This document shows positions 17,616 to 24,573 of a stretch of DNA of 64,000 bases, piece by piece; position 1 is the first letter of the stretch; each line of letters begins with the position of its first letter. A program made the translations under genes and the position numbers. Below the pieces are notes generated by a model. It ran no database searches. It was given only the letters and a program-made list of their open reading frames with translations, and was not told where the DNA came from. The DNA comes from JAFDWI01 sp963764215 (GTDB lineage: Bacteria > Actinomycetota > Acidimicrobiia > Acidimicrobiales > Iamiaceae), in contig CAVXRS010000003.1 in assembly GCA_963764215.1 (NCBI GenBank), positions 62,001 through 126,000 on the forward strand. Direction: 5' to 3'.

Positions 17616-19093
17616 AGCCGGTGCGTGCCGTCGCCGGCGCCGCCGTGGCGCTGGCCACGGCGGCGGTCGTTGCACGCCGTTCGCGGCACCGCAAGCACGA
17701 TGGTCCTGCCATCGAGTCGCCTGTGGGAACCGGCGGTCGCGCCGGTCGCACCGGTGAGGTGGCCAAGACCGCCGGCCGGATCGGGTTGGGCTACGGCCTG
17801 CACCAGGCGCAACGCACCTTCGCCTCGGCGGCGCGTCGTGATGCCCTGGACGAACAGTTCCTGTTGCACAGCGCCGAGCAGGTGACCGAGACCCTGGGCA
17901 ACCTCAAGGGCGTCATGATGAAGATCGGCCAGATGGCCAGCTATCTGGATCTCGGCCTTCCCGAACCCATGCGCCGTACGCTTGCCGATCTGCAGGCGGG
18001 GGCGCCGCCGATGGCGCCGGAACTCGCGACCAGCACCGTCGAGGCGGCCTTCGGCCGGCCGATCGACGAGCTGTTCGCCCAATGGGATCCGGTGGCGATC
18101 GCTTCGGCATCGATCGGGCAGGTCCACCGGGCGCTCACCACGGATGGACGTGCCGTCGCCGTGAAGGTCCAGTATCCCGGTATCGCCGAGGCGATGGCTG
18201 CCGATCTCGAGCAGGCCGACGTCCTGTTCGCAGCTCTCGGCGTGATGTTTCCGGCCCTCGAGGCGGCCCCGCTCGTCGAGGAGCTGCGGGACCGGCTCTC
18301 CGAGGAGCTGGACTACGAGATCGAAGCTTCGAATCAACGGTTCTTCGCCGACGCCTATCGTGATCACCCCACGATCCTCGTCCCCGATGTGGTGGATGAA
18401 CTCTCGAATGCGACGGTGCTCACGTCGGATCTCCTGGTCGGCCGTACCTTCGCAGAGCTCGCCGGATGCTCCCAGCAGGAGCGTTCGAACACGGCCGAGA
18501 CGATCTTCCGGTTCGTGATGCGTTCGCTGTACTGCCTCGACGCCTTCAACGGCGATCCGCACCCGGGGAACTACCTGATCCTCGACGACGGACGCGTCGC
18601 ATTCGTCGACTTCGGACTGGTCAAGCACTTCACCCGCGAAGAGATCGATCTGTTCGTGGCCATGCACCGGGCGATGGTGATCGACGACGATCCGGTGGAG
18701 TTCCGCGACCTGCTCGTGCAGGCAGGCATCATCGCCGCCGATGCGCCCCTGACCGTCGAACGCCTCCACGACTACTTCGTCGGATTCTACGAGCACTTCC
18801 TGGGCGACGGCCCGCGGGCGGTGACCGAAGGGTTCGCCACCGGACTGGTCAGTCGGATGTTCGACACCGACGGAGAATTCGCCGACGTGCAACGCCACAT
18901 CAACGTGCCGCCGGGTTTCCTGCTCATCCAGCGGATCAACCTGGGTCTGTACGCGCTGTTCGCCGAGCTGGGCGCCGAAGCCGACTGGTCGGCGATCCTC
19001 GGGGACATCGTGCCGTGGATCGGGACGCCCCCCGCCACCCCGATGGGTGCCGCCGAGCGGGCCTGGCTGGCCGCTTCCGACCGATCCCGGTGA
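17612..19093 (+). CDS. ABC1/UbiB (AarF) family atypical kinase
   Basis: 493-aa protein-kinase-like protein of the UbiB/ADCK family, linked to quinone or lipid homeostasis. The family KxGQ motif is KIGQ at residues 104-107. Other signatures are AVKVQYPG (ATP-binding Lys), NGDPHPGNYL (catalytic loop) and FVDFG (metal-binding DFG). A hydrophobic N-terminal segment (residues 5-21) may anchor it to the membrane. It starts with a GTG overlapping the der stop, ending the coupled run. I do not assign a specific substrate. Confidence 0.88.
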   Translation: MKPVRAVAGAAVALATAAVVARRSRHRKHDGPAIESPVGTGGRAGRTGEVAKTAGRIGLGYGLHQAQRTFASAARRDALDEQFLLHSAEQVTETLGNLKGVMMKIGQMASYLDLGLPEPMRRTLADLQAGAPPMAPELATSTVEAAFGRPIDELFAQWDPVAIASASIGQVHRALTTDGRAVAVKVQYPGIAEAMAADLEQADVLFAALGVMFPALEAAPLVEELRDRLSEELDYEIEASNQRFFADAYRDHPTILVPDVVDELSNATVLTSDLLVGRTFAELAGCSQQERSNTAETIFRFVMRSLYCLDAFNGDPHPGNYLILDDGRVAFVDFGLVKHFTREEIDLFVAMHRAMVIDDDPVEFRDLLVQAGIIAADAPLTVERLHDYFVGFYEHFLGDGPRAVTEGFATGLVSRMFDTDGEFADVQRHINVPPGFLLIQRINLGLYALFAELGAEADWSAILGDIVPWIGTPPATPMGAAERAWLAASDRSR

Positions 19094-19236
19094 CGTGTCA
19101 CCTGGTGCCGATCCTGTTGCAGACCGATGACGAAGGGCCGAGTGCCACGTCGTCGACCACCACATTCGACGAGAATCGAGTGTGACGTTCTCGTGACCTG
19201 GTCGAATACCTCTCGTCACGCCTCGGTTCGACCGAT

Positions 19237-19242
19237 TACGCT
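19237..19242 (+). promoter_or_regulatory. -10 box for the SpoIIE phosphatase
   Basis: TACGCT, 9 nt before the ATG at 19252. The 19094-19251 gap holds nothing else I can name. Confidence 0.35.
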
Positions 19243-19251
19243 CGGAGTGGC

Positions 19252-20331
19252 ATGGGAGTTCTGATACTCGCGGTGGTGGCTGCAGCGTGTCTGGTCGCGG
19301 CGGGCTTCTGGACCCGATCGGCGCTGGTCCACCGGCGCGCCTGGCAGCGGGCGGTCGACGAGTACGGCGCCCGATCGGATGCCGCGGTCCTGGCGAGATC
19401 GGCATTCCGCAAGGAGGTCCACGCCACCACGGTGTATGTGGCACTGCTCGTGGCCACCGGCATCGGTCTCGTCGACAAGACGAGGAACTCCATCTACGCG
19501 CTCAGTCTCGTGCTCGTCCCGGTCGGCCTGTCGTTCGTGTTCGCCCGTGATTTCCTCCAGTCGGTCCGGATCTCGGCGGAGCGATTCACGATCGAACGTC
19601 GGGCGGTCGAGGTGCTCACCCAGGAGCAACTGGCGCCCAAGGCCTGGGCTTCCCGTCTCGCCCCCGAGGAACTGCCGGACCTGACCGGTTTCGAGTTGGG
19701 CCGGGTGTACCAGGCGGGAACCGGGATGATGGCCGGTGACTTCTACGACGTGTTCCGCCTCTCACCCAACCGGGTTGCGGCAGTCGTCGGCGATGTGACC
19801 GGGCACGGCATCGAAGCTTCTATCTCGGCCTTCCAGGCCAAGTACCTGCTCCGGGTGTTCCTCCGGCAGTTTCGGGACCCGGCCCAGGCTCTCGAGGAGA
19901 TGAACCGGCAGATTTCGACGATGGAACGTGCCGAGGAGTTCATCTCGCTCGTGGTGGTGGTGTTCGACACGGCGGCGTCGACACTTCGGTACGCCTCGGC
20001 CGGGCATCCCGCGGCCTGGTTGTGGCACGACCGGGATGTCCGCCCCCTGCGCGCGACCGGGCCGTTGCTGATGCTCGACCCGGATGGTTCCTACGTCAGC
20101 CGGGAGATCCCCCTGGAAGAAGGCGACCTCGTCCTGATGTACACCGACGGGCTGACCGAGGCGCGAAACGGAGAGAATCTCTTCGGTGAGGAGCGGATCG
20201 CCAACATCCTGCGGCGCGACCCCGGGGCCGCGCCGGACGTGCTCTGCAAGTCGCTACTGGAATCGGCCCGGGACTTCGCCCAGTCGAGCCTCAGCGACGA
20301 CGTGGCGATCCTGGCGTTGCGGCGTCGCTGA
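19252..20331 (+). CDS. Membrane-anchored PP2C/SpoIIE-type serine phosphatase
   Basis: Mn/Mg-dependent Ser/Thr phosphatase of the SpoIIE/RsbU group, which typically dephosphorylates anti-anti-sigma factors. Two hydrophobic helices (about residues 1-18 and 60-100) form an N-terminal membrane anchor, followed by a helical linker. Catalytic motifs are GDFYDVF, GDVTGHG, YTDGLTEAR and the terminal DDVAILAL. No anti-sigma or STAS-domain gene lies nearby, so its partner is elsewhere. It is a single gene with its own upstream region. Confidence 0.9.
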   Translation: MGVLILAVVAAACLVAAGFWTRSALVHRRAWQRAVDEYGARSDAAVLARSAFRKEVHATTVYVALLVATGIGLVDKTRNSIYALSLVLVPVGLSFVFARDFLQSVRISAERFTIERRAVEVLTQEQLAPKAWASRLAPEELPDLTGFELGRVYQAGTGMMAGDFYDVFRLSPNRVAAVVGDVTGHGIEASISAFQAKYLLRVFLRQFRDPAQALEEMNRQISTMERAEEFISLVVVVFDTAASTLRYASAGHPAAWLWHDRDVRPLRATGPLLMLDPDGSYVSREIPLEEGDLVLMYTDGLTEARNGENLFGEERIANILRRDPGAAPDVLCKSLLESARDFAQSSLSDDVAILALRRR

Positions 20332-20348
20332 GGGCACCGAGGGACCTC

Positions 20349-20354
20349 TAGAGT
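20349..20354 (+). promoter_or_regulatory. -10 box for the acyl-CoA carboxylase gene (leaderless)
   Basis: TAGAGT followed by exactly 7 nt and the ATG at 20362; no Shine-Dalgarno sequence. Confidence 0.6.
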
Positions 20355-20361
20355 CTCGACG

Positions 20362-21909
20362 ATGCCGGGACGACCTCGCGCCCAGACGGACACGCCCATG
20401 CTCGACGACGTGCTCGCACGTGCCGCCGAGGGCAACCTCGCGACCGGAGCGGAGAAGCTCGAACGACAGGGCAAGCTGTTCGTCCGAGATCGGATCGCGC
20501 TGCTCTGCGATCCGGACACGTTCGTGGAGGACGGACTGCTCGCCAACGCCATGGCGGAGGCACTGCCCGCAGACGGCGTGGTCACCGGCGTGGGTCGGGT
20601 CGACGGCCGTGCCGCGGTGGTCGTCGCGAACGACCCCACCGTGAAGGCGGGGTCGTGGGGCGCACGCACCGTGGAGAAGATGGTGCGAGCGACCGAATAC
20701 GCCCTGGATCACGACGTGCCGATCTTCTGGCTCATCGATTCGGCTGGTGCGCGGATCACCGATCAGGTCCAGTTGTTTCCGGGGCGGCGCGGCGCCGGCC
20801 ACATCTTCTACAACCAGGTGCGCCTGTCGGGTCGGGTGCCCCAGATCTGTTGCCTGTTCGGACCGTCAGCTGCAGGCGGGGCGTACATTCCGAGTTTCTG
20901 CGACATCGTGATCATGGTCGAGGGCAACGCCTCGATGTACCTGGGGTCGCCCCGCATGGCCGAGATGGTGATCGGGGAGTCCACGACGCTCGAGGCGATG
21001 GGTGGTGCCCGGCTGCATGCGACGGTGTCGGGTTGCGGCGACAATCTCGCGGTCGACGATGCGGACGCCATCGACCAGGCGCGGGCCTGGTTCAGCTATT
21101 TCCCCGCCACCTGGCGCGACGAACCGCCGCGGTATCTCCCTGCTGAGCCGGCGGAGGAGTTCCGCGTCGGTCTCGTTCCCGAATCGGAAGCCGAGGGCTA
21201 CGACATCCATGCGGTGATCGACACCCTGGTGGATGCCGAGAGCTTCTTCGAGATCAAGCCGCTCTTCGCCCCTGAGATCGTCTGCGGTCTGGGCCGCCTC
21301 GACGGTCGTCCCGTCGGCGTCGTCGCCAACAATCCGTCCGTCAAAGGGGGTGTCCTGTTCGTCGACTCGGCCGACAAGGCCGCCCGGTTCATCTGGTGTT
21401 GCGATGCGTTCGGCATCGCCTTGCTGTTCCTGGCGGACGTGCCCGGGTTCATGGTGGGCACCCAGGTCGAGGCTCAGGGCATCATCCGCCACGGCGCGAA
21501 GATGGTCACCGCGGTAAGTGAGGCTACCGTCCCAAAGATCTGCGTGGTCGTCCGCAAGGCCTACGGAGCCGGGTTGTACGCGATGTCGGGTCCGGCATTC
21601 GCGCCCGATGCGACCCTGGCACTGCCCACCGCGAAGATCGCCGTGATGGGGCCCGAAGCCGCGGTGAACGCCGTGTTCGCAAATCGCATCGCCGACATCG
21701 AGGACCCCGACGAACGGGCCTCGTTCATCGCCGAGCAGCGGGCCATCTACGCGGCGGACGTCGATCTGGTCCGACTTGCGAGCGAACTGGTGGTCGATGC
21801 CGTGGTGCAGCCGGGCGACCTGCGCGGTGAGCTGATCCGACGGTTTGCCCTGGCCGAGGGCAAGGACCGGAGCTTCAGCGACCGGCGCCACGGTGTGCCC
21901 CCGGTCTGA
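20362..21909 (+). CDS. Acyl-CoA carboxylase, carboxyltransferase (beta) subunit
   Basis: Transfers carboxyl from carboxybiotin to an acyl-CoA (propionyl-, acetyl- or methylcrotonyl-CoA). The 515-aa protein has the two crotonase-like halves of the AccD/PccB/MccB family: LIDSAGARI with GPSAAGGAYIPSF in the first, and FLADVPGFMVGTQVE and RKAYGAGLYAMSG in the second. The following HMG-CoA-lyase-like gene suggests a methylcrotonyl-CoA/leucine context, but sequence alone does not separate MccB from PccB. The biotin-carboxylase alpha subunit is not in the window. Confidence 0.88.
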   Translation: MPGRPRAQTDTPMLDDVLARAAEGNLATGAEKLERQGKLFVRDRIALLCDPDTFVEDGLLANAMAEALPADGVVTGVGRVDGRAAVVVANDPTVKAGSWGARTVEKMVRATEYALDHDVPIFWLIDSAGARITDQVQLFPGRRGAGHIFYNQVRLSGRVPQICCLFGPSAAGGAYIPSFCDIVIMVEGNASMYLGSPRMAEMVIGESTTLEAMGGARLHATVSGCGDNLAVDDADAIDQARAWFSYFPATWRDEPPRYLPAEPAEEFRVGLVPESEAEGYDIHAVIDTLVDAESFFEIKPLFAPEIVCGLGRLDGRPVGVVANNPSVKGGVLFVDSADKAARFIWCCDAFGIALLFLADVPGFMVGTQVEAQGIIRHGAKMVTAVSEATVPKICVVVRKAYGAGLYAMSGPAFAPDATLALPTAKIAVMGPEAAVNAVFANRIADIEDPDERASFIAEQRAIYAADVDLVRLASELVVDAVVQPGDLRGELIRRFALAEGKDRSFSDRRHGVPPV

Positions 21910-21967
21910 AACGGCTCGAACGGACGCCGATGTGGTGGCCGAACCGCGATGGGGGCACGATGGGACG

Positions 21968-22885
21968 ATGACCGGATCGCAGTGCGGCGCCGACGAGCGG
22001 GTGACGATCCGCGACGTCGGTCCCCGGGACGGTCTCCAACCCGAACAGCCCGTTCCGGCCGCCGATCGGGCCCGTCTCGTGAAGGCACTTTTCGCGGCCG
22101 GACTGCGCCACGTCGAGGTCGCGTCGTTCGTTTCGCCCAAGGCCGTGCCGGCCATGGCCGACGCCGCCGAGGTGGTCGAGCGGATCGATCCGCCGTCCGA
22201 CGCGGTGGTCACGGTTCTCGTGCCGAACCGACGGGGTGCCCGGGACGCGTTGGCCTGCCCGGTGGACCAGCTCACGGTGACGATCTCGGCGTCCGAGTCG
22301 TACAATCGGCACAACGTCCGCAGGAGTGTCGCCGAGTCGTTGGAGGAAGTGGCCGCGATCACCGAGTTGGCCGCACCGGAAGGGGTCCCGGTAGACGCGG
22401 TGGTGAGCTGCGCGTTCGGGTCGCCTTTCGTCGGCGAGGATCTCACCCCGGCACAGGTCGCCACGCTGGGGGATCGTCTGCTCGATGGTGGCTGCACGTC
22501 CGTCACCTACGCGGACACCACCGGCATGGGTACTCCTCACCGCGTCGAGGACCTGCTCGACGAGACCGGGACGGGCGTGGGCCTGCACCTGCATCAGACG
22601 CGTGGGACTGCACTCGTCAATGCCTGGACGGCCCTGCAGGCCGGAGTCCGGCGCTTCGACACGTCGATCGGTGGCCTGGGAGGATCGCCGTTCGCTCCCG
22701 GAGCCGCCGGGAACCTGGCGACCGAGGAGTTCGTGGCGCTGCTCGATGACAGCGGCTGGGTCACCGGCTGCGACATCGACGGCCTCGTGGAAGCGGCGCG
22801 GTTCGCGGCCGAACTGGTCGGGCACGAGGTGCCGAGCGCAGTTGCGCGGGTCGGGCCCCGTTCCCGTCGGGTCGAACCGGAGTGA
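21968..22885 (+). CDS. HMG-CoA lyase-like TIM-barrel enzyme with Cys-to-Ser change
   Basis: Member of the HMGL/DRE-TIM family that cleaves 3-hydroxy-3-methylglutaryl-CoA to acetyl-CoA and acetoacetate. The DRE-type start RDVGPRDGLQPE, the metal-binding HLHQTRG (HxH) and the C-terminal signature GLGGSPFAPGAAGN are visible. In characterised lyases that signature carries a catalytic cysteine (GLGGCPYAKGASGN); here the codon is TCG, serine. The Asp after HxH is also Gln. Activity may therefore be reduced or altered. It follows the carboxylase gene by 58 nt and starts at the ATG at 21968. It is about 305 aa. Confidence 0.82.
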   Translation: MTGSQCGADERVTIRDVGPRDGLQPEQPVPAADRARLVKALFAAGLRHVEVASFVSPKAVPAMADAAEVVERIDPPSDAVVTVLVPNRRGARDALACPVDQLTVTISASESYNRHNVRRSVAESLEEVAAITELAAPEGVPVDAVVSCAFGSPFVGEDLTPAQVATLGDRLLDGGCTSVTYADTTGMGTPHRVEDLLDETGTGVGLHLHQTRGTALVNAWTALQAGVRRFDTSIGGLGGSPFAPGAAGNLATEEFVALLDDSGWVTGCDIDGLVEAARFAAELVGHEVPSAVARVGPRSRRVEPE

Positions 22886-22888
22886 CCC

Positions 22889-23185
22889 GTGCCCTGGTGT
22901 GACGAATGCGACCGCTACCTGAACCCCAACACGGTGGAGAACGACGGAACCTGCCCGAGTTGCGGTGCGCAGGTGACCTCGACCTCCCAACTTCGTCGCG
23001 CCCGGCGCGGACGAGGCTCGGGCGCGGATGCGATGGCCGTGCGGGCCGATCCAGCCGAGGAGTCCGAAGACGAGGCCGAGCAGTCGCGTGCACCCTGGCA
23101 CTTCTGGGTGCTGGTGGTGGCGTTGGTCATCTACCTCGGTTGGCGACTTTTCCAGGGCATCGTCTGGCTCGCGCACAAGCTCTGA
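22889..23185 (+). CDS. Zinc-ribbon protein with one C-terminal membrane helix
   Basis: 98-aa protein with CDEC at residues 4-7 and CPSC at about 22-25, forming a rubredoxin-like zinc ribbon, an acidic linker (PAEESEDEAEQ), and a single C-terminal transmembrane helix (WHFWVLVVALVIYLGW...). A tail-anchored topology is expected, with the ribbon in the cytoplasm. It begins at a GTG 3 nt after the previous stop, so it is likely cotranscribed. Function unknown. Confidence 0.75.
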   Translation: MPWCDECDRYLNPNTVENDGTCPSCGAQVTSTSQLRRARRGRGSGADAMAVRADPAEESEDEAEQSRAPWHFWVLVVALVIYLGWRLFQGIVWLAHKL

Positions 23186-23218
23186 AACCGCAGTTCCCAA
23201 CCGGGGTGCCGACCCGGA

Positions 23219-23224
23219 TACACT
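23219..23224 (+). promoter_or_regulatory. -10 box for tRNA-Pro
   Basis: TACACT about 12 nt before the tRNA 5' end, giving a short leader. A weak TTCCCA at 23194-23199 could serve as -35, with a longish 19-nt spacer. Confidence 0.4.
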
Positions 23225-23236
23225 GCAGTCGCAGTA

Positions 23237-23314
23237 CGGGCTGTGGCGCAGCTTGGTTAGCGCGTCGGTCTGGGGGACCGAAGGTCGTGGGTTCGAATCC
23301 CGCCAGCCCGACCA
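23237..23314 (+). tRNA. tRNA-Pro (anticodon GGG)
   Basis: Cloverleaf is clear. Acceptor strand CGGGCTG pairs with CAGCCCG, the discriminator is A, and CCA is encoded (23312-23314). The D-loop has GGTTAG; the anticodon stem TCGGT/ACCGA encloses CTGGGGG with anticodon GGG; the T arm contains GTTCGAATC. It stands alone between a membrane-protein gene and the convergent HIT gene. Confidence 0.95.
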
Positions 23315-23455
23315 ACAAACTCCCAGGTCAGGCGTCGTTGCGGGGGCGTCACCTTTGGCCTGACTCCGCGGAGTGGCCGACGTCGTCAAACGAGGTTTCC
23401 GAGACGTCCCGAGGGTCGGCACCCGGTCGCTCCGGCCCGTGGAACCCGCCTGGAT

Positions 23456-23881
23456 TCAGGATGCCTCGGGGGAGGTCAGGCCGAGGCGGGCAAGTGCCTC
23501 ACGGATCGCTTCGGCGGCCTCGTCCAGCGCGGCCGGATCGGGGGAGGGATCGGCATTGGAGAACTGCAGGTCCTGTTCCGAGGTCATCGGAATCAGATGC
23601 AGGTGCACGTGGGGCACTTCGAGTCCTGCGATGATCACGCCGATCCGCTCCCGATCGAACGCCGTCTGCTGGGCGCGCCCGATCGACTCCGCGGTGCGCA
23701 GCAGCTTCGACGCCAGGTCGGGATCGAGATCCAGCCAGTTGTCGACCTCGAGTCGGGGAACGACCAGCACGTGCCCCGGGCGGATCGGGTTGATGGTCAG
23801 AAAGGACACGACGTCCGGATCACGCCAGACGAATCGACCGGGAAGCTCGCCGTCGATGATCCTGGTGAACAACGTCGTCAT
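23456..23881 (-). CDS. HIT-family nucleotide hydrolase/transferase
   Basis: 141-aa histidine-triad protein; such enzymes hydrolyse or transfer nucleoside phosphoramidates or dinucleoside polyphosphates. The triad is HVHLHLIP, and the N-terminal half has the usual DPDVVSFLTINPIRPGHVLVVP fold pattern. AGGAG lies 4 nt before the ATG at 23881, so unlike its divergent neighbour it has a leader and ribosome binding site. In M. tuberculosis a HIT protein also lies near pgsA, so the neighbourhood looks conserved. Confidence 0.9.
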   Translation of the reverse strand: MTTLFTRIIDGELPGRFVWRDPDVVSFLTINPIRPGHVLVVPRLEVDNWLDLDPDLASKLLRTAESIGRAQQTAFDRERIGVIIAGLEVPHVHLHLIPMTSEQDLQFSNADPSPDPAALDEAAEAIREALARLGLTSPEAS

Positions 23882-23910
23882 GGAGCTCCTCTCGTGTCGA
23901 CCTGAAGGTC

Positions 23911-23920
23911 AGCCTAGGCT
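23911..23920. promoter_or_regulatory. Palindromic divergent promoter AGCCTAGGCT
   Basis: A perfect 10-bp palindrome whose two strands each carry TAGGCT. On the plus strand it is 7 nt before the GTG at 23928 (leaderless pgsA-like gene). On the minus strand it is 29 nt before the HIT start, which has its own ribosome binding site. The two -10 boxes overlap, so the two transcripts may compete. Confidence 0.55.
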
Positions 23921-23927
23921 GGGCGGC

Positions 23928-24573
23928 GTGACCGACGGCGCCGCGAAGTCCCAGGTGGGCGACAAGAGCGGATGGAACCCCTGGACGGTGCCGAATGCGA
24001 TCACCATGGTTCGCCTGGTGTGTCTGCCGATCTTCGTCTATCTGCTGTTCGGCGCGCGAGAACCGTGCCGCGGCAGGCTGGCTCCTCGCCGCGCTCGGTG
24101 TCACCGACTGGTGCGACGGGTACATCGCCCGACGTTTCGACCAGGTCTCCGAGCTCGGCAAGATCCTCGACCCCGTCGCCGACCGGCTGCTCTTCTTCGT
24201 CGGCCTCACCTGCATCCTGATCGACGGGAGCATCCCGGTGGCGATCGGCGTGGCCATCCTCTCCCGCGAGGTCGTGGTCGGCGCCACCACGGTGATCCTC
24301 GGCATGTTGGGGGCGCGGCGGATCGACGTGACCTGGTTCGGCAAGGCCGGGACGTTCGCGAACATGGTCGCGATTCCCTGTTTCCTGGGAAGCCACAGCA
24401 CCCTGAGCTATGCCGGTCTGCTCGGGGCCATCGCCTGGATCGCGGTGGTTCCGGGACTCGTGTTCTCGTACTACGCGGCGTTCGCCTACATCCCGCTCGC
24501 GCGGCGGGCGCTCGCCGAGGGCCGGATCGCGCGGACCGCACCTTCCGACGGGGGAGTACCCTCGGCACCATGA
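23928..24573 (+). CDS. pgsA: CDP-alcohol phosphatidyltransferase (PgsA-like), read through one frameshift
   Basis: Membrane enzyme condensing CDP-diacylglycerol with an alcohol phosphate, probably glycerol 3-phosphate to phosphatidylglycerol phosphate. NPWTVPNAITMVRL at the N-terminus and the catalytic pattern TDWCDGYIARRFDQVSELGKILDPVADR (matching DGx2ARx8Gx3Dx3D) are clear, with several membrane helices. The frame breaks at about 24050-24060: FVYLLFGARE is in one frame and ENRAAAGWLLAAL in the next (+1). Joined length is about 215 aa, normal for the family. The start is a GTG with TAGGCT 7 nt upstream. The stop overlaps the next gene start (24570). Confidence 0.85.
24557..24562 (+). promoter_or_regulatory. 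-10 box for the nucleotidyltransferase-PMM fusion gene
   Basis: TACCCT followed by exactly 7 nt and the ATG at 24570, located inside the end of the pgsA-like gene. It could provide a leaderless internal transcript. Confidence 0.5.
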
